Shown here: piece after piece, positions 46,818 through 56,192 of the stretch
Layout of the letters: every line of letters begins with the position of its first letter
How positions within the stretch are numbered: position 1 is the stretch's first letter
NCBI RefSeq assembly: GCF_002220775.1
Contig: NZ_CP019685.1
Coordinates: forward strand, 186,001-250,000
Reading direction: 5' to 3'
Source of the DNA: Campylobacter sputorum
Lineage (GTDB): Bacteria > Campylobacterota > Campylobacteria > Campylobacterales > Campylobacteraceae
Length of the DNA stretch: 64,000 nucleotides
Notes under the pieces: model-generated
Seen by the model: only the letters and a program-made list of their open reading frames with translations
The model's database searches: none
Told to the model about the DNA's origin: nothing
Position numbers and translations under genes: made by a program

Positions 46818-48110
46818 TTATATAATCATAGAAAAAATAAGAGCAAAAATTATCATTGGTATATTAAAAAATATAAATGTAGGAACACATGTATCATATA
46901 TGTGATCGTGTTGCCCGTCCGCGTTTAGTCCAGATGTTGGTCCAAGTGTGCTATCACTAGCAGGACTTCCAGCATCACCAATAGCAGCAGCAATGCCTAT
47001 AAGAAGTATTGTTGCACTTACGCTAAAGCCTAAATTTATGCATAAAGGCACATAAATTGCCGCTATTATAGGGATTGTTCCAAAGCTTGTGCCAATACCC
47101 ATTGTAACAAGAAGTCCAATAAGAAGCATAAGCAAAGCCCCACCAAATTTACCGCCAGATAAAGCACTTGCTACGCTTATAAGTTCATTTATGCCGCCAC
47201 TTTCTCTAAGTACTGCACCAAATCCAGCAGCAACTAGCATTATAAAAGCTATATAAGCCATCATAGACATACCATTATCCATAACTTCTTGAACTTTATT
47301 GTAGTCAATTCCGCCAAAAACTATCATAAATAAAAGTCCAAGAAGTCCGCCAAGTGGTATAGAACTTGTATAAATTTGAATACCGAAAGTTACAGCTGCT
47401 CCTATTAAAACAACCCACTCTTTTTTGCCCATATGTAAGGTGAAATTTTCATCCATGGATTTTTCTAAATTTACATATTGTCTTGATTTTCTATAAAATA
47501 AAACCGCACATATTAATCCGCAAAACATTGCAGCTCCACCTATCCACATAATGCTTTGTATATCTGCTATGCTTACTATTACAGAGTTATTTGCAAGTTC
47601 TTTTTTTAATATATTATAAAATAAAAGTCCAAAACCAACCCCAAGGCTTACATATGGTGCTTGAAGACCAAAGGTTAAAGCACAAGCAACAGCTCTTCTA
47701 TCTATTTTTAGTTTATTCATAATGTTTAGTAATGGCGGTATCAATACAGGAATAAATGCAATATGCACAGGTATTAGATTTTGCGAAAAACAAGCTATGA
47801 AAGCTATGGTTAAAACAAATATAATTTTTTTGCTACTTAAAATAGAGCTAATTTTGTGGATTAAAATTGCTGTCAAATTTGTGCCTGAAATTGCTGCAGC
47901 AACTGCACCAAGAAGTATATAACTAAGTGCAGTTTCTAAATTTCCTTGCATGCCATTTATCAAAATTTCCATAGTATGTATAAGATTAAATCCACTCATA
48001 ATACCAGCTACTATACCAGAGAGCAAAATTGCTAAAAGTATATTAAATCTAAATAGACACAAGATATACATAAGACAAACACTTATCAAAACAGGATTTG
48101 TTAAAAGCAT
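46818..48110 (-). CDS. Na+/H+ antiporter family protein (NhaC-like)
   Basis: A 430-residue inner-membrane protein with about 11–12 helices. It resembles the Na+/H+ antiporter group with PF13726/PF03553-type domains (recalled) rather than NhaA. Supporting stretches are 'NLIPVHIAFIPVLIPPLLNI', 'LGVGFGLLFYNILKKEL' and the C-terminal 'IGDAGSPASDSTLGPTSGLN', with the conserved acidic and Ser/Thr-rich end of this family. Some members move amino acids or other ions instead. It is monocistronic, facing recA. Confidence 0.78.
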   Translation of the reverse strand: MLLTNPVLISVCLMYILCLFRFNILLAILLSGIVAGIMSGFNLIHTMEILINGMQGNLETALSYILLGAVAAAISGTNLTAILIHKISSILSSKKIIFVLTIAFIACFSQNLIPVHIAFIPVLIPPLLNIMNKLKIDRRAVACALTFGLQAPYVSLGVGFGLLFYNILKKELANNSVIVSIADIQSIMWIGGAAMFCGLICAVLFYRKSRQYVNLEKSMDENFTLHMGKKEWVVLIGAAVTFGIQIYTSSIPLGGLLGLLFMIVFGGIDYNKVQEVMDNGMSMMAYIAFIMLVAAGFGAVLRESGGINELISVASALSGGKFGGALLMLLIGLLVTMGIGTSFGTIPIIAAIYVPLCINLGFSVSATILLIGIAAAIGDAGSPASDSTLGPTSGLNADGQHDHIYDTCVPTFIFFNIPMIIFALIFSMII

Positions 48111-48249
48111 AAATTTTCCCTTATTTTTAAATAAAAACTAGATTATACTAAAATATATTTTAAATGTTTATATAAATTTATTTTTTATCAAAGTTAATTT
48201 TTAAATCATTTTAGATAAAATAATAGAAAATTTTGAAGGTGTAATAATA

Positions 48250-49287
48250 ATGGATGAAAACAAGAAAAAAACTCTTGATATGGCGCTAAAACAGATTGAT
48301 AAAGCCTTTGGCAAAGGCACTATTATCAGACTTGGCGATAAACAAGTAGAGCCGATTGATTCTATTTCTACTGGATCTATTGGTCTTGATATAGCTCTTG
48401 GAATTGGCGGAATTCCAAAGGGTAGAATTATAGAAATTTATGGACCAGAAAGTTCTGGTAAAACTACACTTGCCTTACATATAATAGCAGAAGCTCAAAA
48501 AAATGGTGGAATTTGCGCTTTTGTAGATGCAGAGCATGCACTTGATGTAAAATATGCTCATAATCTTGGCGTAGATACAGATAATCTTTTTGTATCTCAG
48601 CCAGATTTTGGCGAGCAAGCTCTTGATATAGTCGAAACTCTTTCAAGAAGTGGTGCAGTTGATCTTATAGTTGTTGACTCAGTAGCTGCACTTACTCCAA
48701 AAACAGAGATAGACGGTGATATGGGAGACGCCCATGTTGGTTTGCAAGCAAGGCTTATGTCGCAAGCTTTAAGAAAATTAACAGGTGTCGTTCATAAAAT
48801 GAATACAACTATCATATTTATAAACCAAATTCGTATGAAAATTGGTGGTATGAATTATGGTAATCCTGAGACCACAACTGGAGGAAATGCACTTAAATTT
48901 TATGCATCAGTTCGTCTTGATGTCAGAAAAATTGCAACTTTAAAGCAAAATGATCAGCCAATAGGCAATAGAACTAAGATTAAAGTTGTTAAAAATAAGG
49001 TTGCACCTCCTTTTAAAACTGCTGAATTTGATGTAATGTATGGGGAAGGGATTAGCAAAGAAGGCGAGATAATAGACTATGGTGTAAAGCTTGATATTAT
49101 CGATAAAAGCGGTGCGTGGTTTAGTTATAAAGATACAAAGCTAGGTCAAGGTAGAGAAAATTCAAAAGCTTACTTAAAAGAACATCCAGAAGTAGCCTCA
49201 GAGATAATTGATAAGTTAAAAAATTCTATTGGTGGCTTGTTATCTGGTTATGATGAAGATGAAAAAAATATTGATGGAGATGAATAA
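48250..49287 (+). CDS. recA: Recombinase A
   Basis: Strand-exchange ATPase of homologous recombination. Walker A is [12 protein letters not shown] near residue 65, Walker B is [12 protein letters not shown], and the loop-2 and L1 segments are [21 protein letters not shown] and [20 protein letters not shown]-like stretches. The C-terminus is acidic ([11 protein letters not shown]). The 345-residue length is normal. No intein is present. GAAGGTG precedes the ATG. It shares one base with eno. The recA–eno pairing is as I recall from C. jejuni. Confidence 0.97.
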   Translation: MDENKKKTLDMALKQIDKAFGKGTIIRLGDKQVEPIDSISTGSIGLDIALGIGGIPKGRIIEIYGPESSGKTTLALHIIAEAQKNGGICAFVDAEHALDVKYAHNLGVDTDNLFVSQPDFGEQALDIVETLSRSGAVDLIVVDSVAALTPKTEIDGDMGDAHVGLQARLMSQALRKLTGVVHKMNTTIIFINQIRMKIGGMNYGNPETTTGGNALKFYASVRLDVRKIATLKQNDQPIGNRTKIKVVKNKVAPPFKTAEFDVMYGEGISKEGEIIDYGVKLDIIDKSGAWFSYKDTKLGQGRENSKAYLKEHPEVASEIIDKLKNSIGGLLSGYDEDEKNIDGDE

Positions 49288-50537
49288 TGGCTACAATAAC
49301 AAATATAAAAGCAACTGAAGTTCTTGATAGTAGAGGAAATCCAACTGTAAAAGCGACTGTTTATTTAGATAATGGTGTTATAGAAAGTGCTATTGTGCCA
49401 AGTGGTGCAAGTACGGGAAAAAGAGAAGCTTTAGAGCTAAGAGATAAAGATTATAGATATTGTGGTAAAGGCGTTTTAAAAGCTGTTCAAAATGTAAATG
49501 AGATTATATTAAATGCAGTTGTTGGTAAAAGTGTTTTTGAGCAAAAAAATATAGATACGATTATGCAAAATTTAGATGCAACTCCAAATTATTCAAATTT
49601 AGGAGCAAATGCAGTTTTAGGCGTATCTATGGCTGTAGCAAGAGCAGCTGCAAAAACACTCAATGTTCCACTTTTTAGATATATTGGTGGTATTAATGCT
49701 AGCATACTTCCAGTTCCTATGTTTAATATCATAAATGGTGGAGAGCATGCTAATAATAGTGTTGATTTTCAAGAATTTATGATAATGCCATATGGATTTG
49801 ATAAATTTAGTGATGCATTAAGAGCTAGTGTTGAAATTTATCATAACTTAAAAAAGATTTTAGATGAAGCTGGTCATAGCACCGCAGTTGGTGATGAGGG
49901 TGGTTTTGCTCCAAATTTAGAAAACAATGAAGCTCCTATAAAAATTATTTTACAAGCTATAGAAAAAAGTGGATACAAAGCAGGAAGCGATATAAAATTA
50001 GCCTTAGATGTGGCATCAAGCGAGTTTTATAAAGACGGATCTTATGTCATGGAAGGCAAAGAATTTAGCAGCGATGATATGATAAATTATTATGAAAGTT
50101 TGTGTGAAAAATATCCAATTTGTTCTATAGAAGATGGGTTAAGTGAAGATGATTGGGACGGATGGAAAAAATTTACTCAAAGATTAGGTTCTAAGGTTCA
50201 GCTTGTTGGAGATGATCTTTTTGTAACAAACGAGAAAATTTTAAGAGATGGTATTACAAGGGGCGTTGGAAATGCTATCTTAATAAAACCGAATCAAATT
50301 GGAACCGTATCTCAGACAATGCAAACAGTTCGACTTGCAAAAAGAAATGGTTATAAAACCATAATGAGCCATAGAAGTGGCGAAAGCGAAGATAGCTTTA
50401 TAGCTGATTTTGCGGTTGGATTAAATACGGGTCAGATTAAAACAGGTGCAACATCTAGAAGTGAAAGAAATGCAAAGTATAATAGGCTTTTAGAGATAGA
50501 AAACAAAACAGATGAATTCTTAGGAAATGGTATTTGA
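49287..50537 (+). CDS. eno: Enolase
   Basis: Interconverts 2-phosphoglycerate and phosphoenolpyruvate. It begins with '[20 protein letters not shown]'. Magnesium ligands lie in '[13 protein letters not shown]' (Asp), '[17 protein letters not shown]' (Glu) and [12 protein letters not shown] (Asp). The catalytic Lys is in '[15 protein letters not shown]', and the substrate loop is [20 protein letters not shown]. The 416-residue length is normal. Its last four bases (TTGA) overlap the TTG start of the following small gene. Confidence 0.97.
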   Translation: MATITNIKATEVLDSRGNPTVKATVYLDNGVIESAIVPSGASTGKREALELRDKDYRYCGKGVLKAVQNVNEIILNAVVGKSVFEQKNIDTIMQNLDATPNYSNLGANAVLGVSMAVARAAAKTLNVPLFRYIGGINASILPVPMFNIINGGEHANNSVDFQEFMIMPYGFDKFSDALRASVEIYHNLKKILDEAGHSTAVGDEGGFAPNLENNEAPIKIILQAIEKSGYKAGSDIKLALDVASSEFYKDGSYVMEGKEFSSDDMINYYESLCEKYPICSIEDGLSEDDWDGWKKFTQRLGSKVQLVGDDLFVTNEKILRDGITRGVGNAILIKPNQIGTVSQTMQTVRLAKRNGYKTIMSHRSGESEDSFIADFAVGLNTGQIKTGATSRSERNAKYNRLLEIENKTDEFLGNGI

Positions 50538-50806
50538 GTGAAATTCTTGATAACTATAACCCAAAAGAGTCGGTTGTAGTACATTTTGTAAGAAAACTTT
50601 TTAAGTATATTTTGGTTATTGTTATAGTAGTTGGACTTGGAGTTTATGTTGGAAATATGTTTTTTGGAAAAAGATCTTTAGAAACACTTATTTTTATACA
50701 AAACAAACAAGAGTCTTTGAAAAAAGAGTTAGAGTATCTTAAGCAAGAAAATGCTGTGCTCCAAAAAGAATATTTTGAACTTATTGGCCTAGAGCCTAAT
50801 CATTAA
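50534..50806 (+). CDS. FtsB/DivIC-like small membrane coiled-coil protein
   Basis: A 90-residue protein with a cytoplasmic N-terminus, one transmembrane helix (about residues 24–46, [20 protein letters not shown]) and a periplasmic coiled coil (about 55–82, with heptads in '[20 protein letters not shown]'). This is the topology of divisome proteins FtsB and FtsL/DivIC, and the spacing to the coiled coil fits. The sequence is too short for certainty. It starts at TTG overlapping the eno stop (TTGA) and is 12 bases before the AMIN-domain gene. Confidence 0.65.
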   Translation: MSEILDNYNPKESVVVHFVRKLFKYILVIVIVVGLGVYVGNMFFGKRSLETLIFIQNKQESLKKELEYLKQENAVLQKEYFELIGLEPNH

Positions 50807-50818
50807 TTAGGGTTGTAA

Positions 50819-51568
50819 ATGAGAAAGATTTTATTAATTTGTGCTTTTATTGTTTCTATTATTTATGCTAGGGAAAATCCATTTTTGCCTAGTAATGAGG
50901 CAAATTCTACTTTGGTAACTACTAATGTAAATTTAAATGCAAAACCATTTGATAGAAAAATTTTTAATCTACCTAATGATGCAAGAGCGATAGATCGTGT
51001 GGTGATTTATTATAAAAGTGTTGATGGCGGCATTAAAGAAAAAACAGTAGATATAAACTCGTCTATAAACTGGAAAGATGATTTATCTTTAAGCGTTGTT
51101 AAAGCCCCAGAACCATCTACAACACCAGTTTTAGATATATCTGTAACAAAAAGTTCTAATAATGGTAAAAAGGTAGATGAGCAAATAACAAGTAATAATA
51201 TAAAAACCGAAATCTCAAATGAGAGAAATATATCAAATTCTATCATTCCAAATATCATAGTTCCGCTAAAAACTATCACTTTTAAGAATTTAATAAGACT
51301 TGATGTTCATACAAATAGCATAAAATTTGTAACAAATGACACTTTAATAAATGATTTTAAAGTCGATGGTCAAAACAAAATAGCTATAGATTTTTCAAGA
51401 AAAAAAGCTAGTTTTAAAACAAAGATTTTAGACATTAGTTGCGGAATTTTCAAAAATGCAACTTTTGGAGCTCATGGTAAATTTTATAGAGTTGTTATAT
51501 CTTTAGATAAGAATTATAAATACGAGTTGTTAAAAGATGGAGATAATTATATACTAAAAGCAAAATAA
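50819..51568 (+). CDS. Secreted AMIN-domain protein, probable N-glycoprotein (CgpA-like)
   Basis: A 249-residue protein with a Sec signal peptide (to about IIYA, residue 16). A low-complexity middle follows, then a C-terminal AMIN-like beta domain (about 165–249: 'KTITFKNLIRLDVHTNSIKF' to 'YRVVISLDKNYKYELLKDGD'). AMIN domains bind peptidoglycan or envelope partners. Three bacterial N-glycosylation sequons (D/E-x-N-x-S/T) are visible: EANST near residue 29, DINSS near 82 and ERNIS near 138. The gene position after recA–eno–small protein matches C. jejuni CgpA (recalled). A terminator overlaps its stop. Confidence 0.78.
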   Translation: MRKILLICAFIVSIIYARENPFLPSNEANSTLVTTNVNLNAKPFDRKIFNLPNDARAIDRVVIYYKSVDGGIKEKTVDINSSINWKDDLSLSVVKAPEPSTTPVLDISVTKSSNNGKKVDEQITSNNIKTEISNERNISNSIIPNIIVPLKTITFKNLIRLDVHTNSIKFVTNDTLINDFKVDGQNKIAIDFSRKKASFKTKILDISCGIFKNATFGAHGKFYRVVISLDKNYKYELLKDGDNYILKAK

Positions 51569-51585
51569 GCCAATTTTGGCTTATT
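51564..51585. terminator. Bidirectional terminator between the AMIN-protein gene and the cytochrome c gene
   Basis: A perfect inverted repeat, AATAAGCCAA (51564–51573) and TTGGCTTATT (51576–51585), followed by TTTTT. It includes the stop codons of both convergent genes. Confidence 0.85.
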
Positions 51586-51898
51586 TTTTTAGTGTTTGTA
51601 TATATTTTGCAACGCTTTGTATCTCTTCTTTTGTTAGTTTTTGTGCTTCTATTTTCATAACAATTTTTAACTCTCCGCCATAGCTTCCATCTAAGTATCC
51701 ATTAAGAGCTTGTGATATCTGCTCTTCGTTCATTAAATTTATAGCAGCACTTTTACCAAGAGCTGGACTATCGCCATTTATACCATGGCAGGTTGCACAA
51801 GTTTTATAAATTTTTTTAGCATCTTTTTGTGATTGATCTGTTTGTGTTGCACTTAATGAAACTATGGATAAAATAAGACAAATAAAGATTTTTTTCAT
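51581..51898 (-). CDS. Periplasmic monohaem cytochrome c (c553 type)
   Basis: A 105-residue class I cytochrome c with a Sec signal peptide (about 18 residues, to LSATQ). One haem motif, CATCH, lies near residues 34–38. A distal Met candidate is in 'LKIVMKIEAQKLTKEEI', then the C-terminal helix 'EEIQSVAKYIQTL' characteristic of the fold. It would shuttle electrons between the bc1 complex and terminal reductases or oxidases. It is the last gene of a six-gene minus-strand run. Confidence 0.88.
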   Translation of the reverse strand: MKKIFICLILSIVSLSATQTDQSQKDAKKIYKTCATCHGINGDSPALGKSAAINLMNEEQISQALNGYLDGSYGGELKIVMKIEAQKLTKEEIQSVAKYIQTLKK

Positions 51899-51900
51899 AA

Positions 51901-52518
51901 TTACACCTCGTAATATTTTTTTAAACTTCGTATAATAAAATCAGCATTTCTTAAACCATTTGATCTATGAGAAATTTTTAATTTTGTTTTTTCATCAAGC
52001 TCACCTATGGTTTTATCAAATCCATTTGCGATAAACATAAAATCATATCCAAAGCCATTCTCTCCGCGTTCTTCATTTATAATCTTACCATACATCCATC
52101 CATGGGTTGTGTAGCTACCAAATTTACAAGCTATTGCTATACAAGCTGTATAATGTGCTGATGTCGCATTTAATCTTAATTCATTTAGCTTTGATATGAG
52201 TTTTTGTCTATTTTTGCTATCTGTAGCATTTTCTCCGCTATATCTTGCAGAATAAATTCCTGGCTCACCATTTAATATATCTACACAAATGCCGCTATCA
52301 TCGCTTAAAACTATAAATTCATCTTTTTGCTGATTGCTAAGTTTATCAAAAACAGCATTTGCTTTTATAAGAGCATTTTTTGCGAAAGTATCGCCATTTT
52401 CTATTATTTCAAATGGTTTTATTATCTCATCTAGTGCGTAAATTTCATAATTTGTATAAAAATCTTTTATCTCTTTTACTTTGTTTTTATTGCCAGTTGC
52501 GACTATTATTTTCAACAT
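51901..52518 (-). CDS. rdgB: Non-canonical purine NTP pyrophosphatase (RdgB/HAM1)
   Basis: Removes ITP, dITP and XTP from nucleotide pools. The 205-residue protein begins MLKIIVATGNKNKVKEIKDF, the family N-terminus, with ALDEI and 'FIVLSDDSGICVDILNGEPG' (metal-binding acidic pair) and 'HRSNGLRNADFIIRSLKKYY' at the C-terminus. The ATG at 52518 is preferred over any longer reading frame: the upstream extension only translates the end of aroC in another frame. It shares one base with aroC's stop. Confidence 0.92.
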   Translation of the reverse strand: MLKIIVATGNKNKVKEIKDFYTNYEIYALDEIIKPFEIIENGDTFAKNALIKANAVFDKLSNQQKDEFIVLSDDSGICVDILNGEPGIYSARYSGENATDSKNRQKLISKLNELRLNATSAHYTACIAIACKFGSYTTHGWMYGKIINEERGENGFGYDFMFIANGFDKTIGELDEKTKLKISHRSNGLRNADFIIRSLKKYYEV

Positions 52519-53597
52519 TAATCCTTGTAAATTTTCTTTAAATTTTCTAAATTTGCACTTGCATTTAGAAGTAGCATATCTGCACATACTAGTCTTGCCA
52601 TTGCTGTTGCTACGACACTTCCGCGAATTGCTATACAAGGATCGTGTCTGCCTTTTAGTTCACAAATACACTCTTTTAAATTTACATCTATTGTTGGTTC
52701 TTGTAAAAATATGGATGGAGTTGGTTTGAAGTGGGTTTTTATGATTATTTCATTGCCATTTGTAATTCCACCAAGTATGCCGCCGCTATGGTTAGTTAAA
52801 AAGCCATTTTTATCCATAAAATCATTGTTTTCAAAGCCATTGCTTTTAGCTGAGTTTATGCCATTTCCTATCTCAACACCCTTTACTCCATTTATACCCA
52901 TCATAGCTTCTGCTAACTTAGCATCAAATTTAGCATATAATACCTCTCCAAGTCCAACTGGAATTCCTGTTATTTTAGTTATAACACTTCCACCTACGCT
53001 GTTGTGAGAGTTTTTTGCATTTATTATCTCTTGTTTAAATTTATCTTCAAACTCTTTTGAACAAGCATAAATTTCGGAATTTTGTGCATATTTAAAATCT
53101 ATATTTTCAAATTTTGATGATATATTTCCTACGCTATAAACTGCGCTTTGAACATTTATATCAAAATTTGATAGCAAAAGCTGTGATATAGCCCCGCCAC
53201 AAACTCTTATAGCACTTTCTCTTGCACTACTTCTTCCGCCACCTCTATAATCTCTTATACCAAATTTCATAAAATATGTGTAATCAGCGTGTCCTGGGCG
53301 AAAGATGTCTTTTATATTCTCATAATGGGATGATTTTTGATTTTCATTGTGTATTATAAAGCCAATTGGACATCCGGTGCTTAATCCATTAAAAACACCA
53401 CTTAAAATTTGCACCTTGTCACTTTCTTTTCTTGAAGTTGCAAATTTACTTCCTGGTTTTCTTTTATCAAGCTCATTTTGTATAAAGCTCTCATCTATCT
53501 TTACATTTGATGGCAAACCATCTAGTATACCACCAATTGCCACGCCGTGGCTTTCTCCAAAAGTGCTCAGCCTAAGCTTTGTGCCAAAAGTATTCAT
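52518..53597 (-). CDS. aroC: Chorismate synthase
   Basis: FMN-dependent last step of the shikimate pathway. It begins 'FGTKLRLSTFGESHGVAIGG' with the first signature (GESHG). 'YRGGGRSSARESAIRVCGGA' is the second, and 'GRHDPCIAIRGSVVATAMA' the C-terminal one with the RHD triad. It is 359 residues long. It overlaps rnc by 4 bases on one side and abuts rdgB on the other. Chorismate made here also feeds MqnA and TyrA, both encoded in this window. Confidence 0.96.
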   Translation of the reverse strand: MNTFGTKLRLSTFGESHGVAIGGILDGLPSNVKIDESFIQNELDKRKPGSKFATSRKESDKVQILSGVFNGLSTGCPIGFIIHNENQKSSHYENIKDIFRPGHADYTYFMKFGIRDYRGGGRSSARESAIRVCGGAISQLLLSNFDINVQSAVYSVGNISSKFENIDFKYAQNSEIYACSKEFEDKFKQEIINAKNSHNSVGGSVITKITGIPVGLGEVLYAKFDAKLAEAMMGINGVKGVEIGNGINSAKSNGFENNDFMDKNGFLTNHSGGILGGITNGNEIIIKTHFKPTPSIFLQEPTIDVNLKECICELKGRHDPCIAIRGSVVATAMARLVCADMLLLNASANLENLKKIYKD

Positions 53598-54271
53598 TTC
53601 TTTCCTTTTGATAGAATTTCTATGGCAAGTTTAGCTGCATTTTGTTCGGCTTCTTTTTTACTTGTACCACTAGCACTGGATATTTCTTTATTATCAAGCA
53701 TTAAAGCCATTGTAAATTCTTTTTTATGGTCTGGCCCTTTTGAAGATATCAATACATATTGCGGTATTTTGCCATAAGTTGCTTGAGTAATTTCTTGGAG
53801 TTGTGTTTTATAATCTTTGCTGATAGTTTTTAAATTTATATTTTCATACTCTTTTTTTAGTAAATTTATTGCTACTTCTTTTGCTTTTTCTATGCCGCTT
53901 TCTATGTAAATGGCTCCCATTATTGCTTCAAAAGCGTCTGAGAGTAAAGATGGCTTTTGTCTTCCTTTATTGTTTTCTTCTGCGGTTGATAATATGATAT
54001 GATTTTGCAAATCTATCAAAGTTGCAAGCGTTGCAAAGCTTTTTTCGTTTACTAAAGCTGCCCTTAGTTTTGATAAATCTCCTTCATTCATATCTTTAAA
54101 TTTATTACAAAGATATTCAGCTACTATTAGATCCATAACAGCATCACCTAAAAACTCAAGCCTTTCGTTGCTATGCTTTTTTTTGCAACTTTTATGTGTT
54201 AATGCATTTATGAGTAGAGTTTCATTTTTAAATTTATAACCAAGTAGGTTTTGAATTTTGTCTAATTTCAT
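53594..54271 (-). CDS. rnc: Ribonuclease III
   Basis: Double-strand-specific endoribonuclease for rRNA and mRNA processing. The catalytic signature is ERLEFLGDAVMDLIVAEYL near residue 38. The second metal-binding acidic cluster is in 'LLSDAFEAIMGAIYIESG', and a C-terminal dsRNA-binding domain starts near 'DYKTQLQEITQATYGKIPQY'. It is 225 residues long. It lies 3 bases after rnhA and overlaps aroC by 4, in an rnhA–rnc–aroC order I recall from C. jejuni. Confidence 0.95.
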   Translation of the reverse strand: MKLDKIQNLLGYKFKNETLLINALTHKSCKKKHSNERLEFLGDAVMDLIVAEYLCNKFKDMNEGDLSKLRAALVNEKSFATLATLIDLQNHIILSTAEENNKGRQKPSLLSDAFEAIMGAIYIESGIEKAKEVAINLLKKEYENINLKTISKDYKTQLQEITQATYGKIPQYVLISSKGPDHKKEFTMALMLDNKEISSASGTSKKEAEQNAAKLAIEILSKGKK

Positions 54272-54274
54272 AAT

Positions 54275-54700
54275 CTATCCATTTTTTAATTTATTTGCCG
54301 CATCTCTTGCCATTTTATCACACTCTTCATTTTGTTTATGACCGCTATGTCCTTTAACCCAAAATGCCTTTATGCTGTGTATTGAGCTTACCTTTATATA
54401 CTCTTTCCAAAGCTCAATATTTTGCACCTTTTTAAAATCTTTTTTTATCCAGTTGTTAAGCCAAGAATTTATTGCATTTGCTACATAAGAACTATCTGTG
54501 AAAAGCTCTATTTTGCAAGGCTCTTTTAGTGCTTTTATACCCATTATAGCAGCTGTTAATTCCATTTGATTATTCGTTGTTTTTTCACTTGCACCACTAT
54601 CTTTTTTTTGGTATTCATTATACTCTAGTATATAAGCCCAGCCCCCAACTCCTGGATTTCCAAGGCAACTCCCATCGCTAAAAAGTTTCACTATTTTCAT
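54275..54700 (-). CDS. rnhA: Ribonuclease HI
   Basis: Cuts RNA in RNA–DNA hybrids. The 141-residue protein shows the catalytic acids in 'LFSDGSCLGNPGVGGWAYIL', 'NNQMELTAAIMGIKAL' and 'IELFTDSSYVANAIN', and the final Asp in 'EECDKMARDAA'. The basic handle region is shortened relative to E. coli. Its start overlaps the TPR gene by 23 bases. Confidence 0.94.
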   Translation of the reverse strand: MKIVKLFSDGSCLGNPGVGGWAYILEYNEYQKKDSGASEKTTNNQMELTAAIMGIKALKEPCKIELFTDSSYVANAINSWLNNWIKKDFKKVQNIELWKEYIKVSSIHSIKAFWVKGHSGHKQNEECDKMARDAANKLKNG

Positions 54701-55700
54701 TATAACTCTTTGTTATATTCATACTTATATTTACACCATCTAAACTATGGCATATCGGACATCTGTAAAAATGCATTGGAAGCGAATTTTTGCAGTTTTT
54801 ACACATATATGAAAAACTTATATCGGCGCAATTGTAATTATTTTGCCTCAAAATTCCAATGGCGTTAATTTCAAAAAATTTACTTTTAGCTTGTTTATTT
54901 ATCATACCTTTTGCGAAATACAAAGCCTTATACTCTTCATCTTGTAAATTTACGATTTCATTATCATGCCAAAGTATGTCTATAACTCCATCTATGCTTG
55001 GAAAATTTTTAAATTCACTCAGTTTTTTGCCATTTTTAAGCAAAAGTTCTATGCATATTCTTTTTGAAATTTCATATACATCATCGAAATTTAAAATCTT
55101 TTCTATTTTTTCTTCAAGAGGTATTTTTTGGGCTATTATCTCATTTATCTGTATATAAATTTTGTTTTTATCTACATTTGCACCTTGTTCTTCTAATGCA
55201 TCTAAAACTTCCATCGCTTTATCAAATTTTTTAAAACTTTCATATATTAGCATTAGGTATGTTAGCGCCTCTTTATTTCTAGGTTTTAGTTTTAAAGTGT
55301 CTAAAAAAACATCTTCAGCTCTTTGTAAAAAACCAGCTTTAAAATAAACTTTTCCAAGCTCTACTAAAAGCTCTATTTTTTCTTGTTTTTTACTATTTTT
55401 TTCAATCGCAACAAGATATATCACGATAGCTTTTTCAAAGCTTCCACTTTTTGCGAAAGTTTGAGCTAAAACTGCAAATGAGTGTGCGTCTAAATCTATA
55501 TCAAAAAGCAATTTTTTATGCTCATCGTTTAAACCCGGCGTGCTTTCAAATTTTTTTATGAAATTTTGTATCTTTTTTTTGTCATCTTTTGTGCCTAAAA
55601 TCCCCCAAATATAGCTAAAAAATGCTATCAAGAAAAAGATTCCAATCAAGACTATAAGTCCAAAAATAGGATCACGATACTCTATAAAAAAATTTTCCAA
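54678..55700 (-). CDS. LapB/YciM-like protein: membrane anchor, TPR repeats, C-terminal zinc ribbon
   Basis: A 340-residue protein with one N-terminal transmembrane helix (about residues 12–33). At least three TPR-like repeats follow (about 70–180, for example 'GKVYFKAGFLQRAEDVFLDT'), then a helical middle. The C-terminus is a rubredoxin-like knuckle pair, SYMCKNCKNSLPMHFYRC followed by PICHS (two CxxC). This is the domain order of E. coli LapB (YciM), which controls LpxC breakdown by FtsH. The match here is by architecture, not close sequence. It heads the rnhA–rnc–aroC–rdgB–cytochrome run and overlaps rnhA by 23 bases. Confidence 0.72.
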   Translation of the reverse strand: MENFFIEYRDPIFGLIVLIGIFFLIAFFSYIWGILGTKDDKKKIQNFIKKFESTPGLNDEHKKLLFDIDLDAHSFAVLAQTFAKSGSFEKAIVIYLVAIEKNSKKQEKIELLVELGKVYFKAGFLQRAEDVFLDTLKLKPRNKEALTYLMLIYESFKKFDKAMEVLDALEEQGANVDKNKIYIQINEIIAQKIPLEEKIEKILNFDDVYEISKRICIELLLKNGKKLSEFKNFPSIDGVIDILWHDNEIVNLQDEEYKALYFAKGMINKQAKSKFFEINAIGILRQNNYNCADISFSYMCKNCKNSLPMHFYRCPICHSLDGVNISMNITKSYNENSETF

Positions 55701-55802
55701 ATTTACTCTTTTTTATGATTTGTATAATTTTAACACAATATGCTTTATAGGTTTATAAATAATTTTGATTTTATGTATATGATTAAATTTGAATAAAGAT
55801 AA

Positions 55803-56000
55803 CTAGCTATTAGTTATATTTGCAATACCATTGTCTTTTGCAAATGCATTTAAATCTTGTATTATCTTGGCTATTTGATTACTTTTTATAAAGAATCCGT
55901 TATATGGTGAGTTATTGCATATATTTTTACCAATATTCTTATCAAATACAACTACCTCTTTTGTTCCATTGTTGTCTCTTGTGTAAGCATATCCTTGCAT
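55803..56000 (-). CDS. Unknown 65-residue soluble protein
   Basis: Not recognised. The protein starts MQGYAYTRDNNGTKEVVVFD and ends in a short helix and Asn-rich tail. No signal peptide or membrane segment is seen. A clear AGGAGT lies 7 bases before the ATG, which supports translation. It follows a split PH-like membrane gene on the same strand by 9 bases, so the two may be co-transcribed. Confidence 0.6.
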   Translation of the reverse strand: MQGYAYTRDNNGTKEVVVFDKNIGKNICNNSPYNGFFIKSNQIAKIIQDLNAFAKDNGIANITNS

Positions 56001-56009
56001 AAATACTCC

Positions 56010-56192
56010 TTATAATTTAAACATTTTATATTTAGTGATATTTTTACTTTCTAAAAACTCTATAAATTTATTGATGTCATCTTTTTTAAACATATTTAAA
56101 TTTATAAGATTACCACCAGGTTTAATTTTTTTATATTTTAAAACAATACATTTTAGAAGTATAGTTCTAATTATACTATATTCATTTCTCAA
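56010..56192 (-). CDS. C-terminal part of a split PH-domain-like membrane protein
   Basis: A 60-residue reading frame (beginning at TTG, RNEYSIIRTILLKCIVL) ending in 'NKFIEFLESKNITKYKMF', a pattern common at the end of bacterial PH-like domains: a strand block, KPGGN, then a final helix. By itself it has no ribosome site. It overlaps the upstream 95-residue ORF by 4 bases (TTGA), and together they read like one protein of about 155 residues broken by one base. It may be a frameshifted gene or a coupled pair. Confidence 0.5.
   Translation of the reverse strand: MRNEYSIIRTILLKCIVLKYKKIKPGGNLINLNMFKKDDINKFIEFLESKNITKYKMFKL

Noticed and set aside
52519-52638. Longer start for rdgB at 52638
   Set aside because: The added residues are Ser/Lys/Cys-rich translation of the aroC 3' end in another frame; the family N-terminus begins at 52518.
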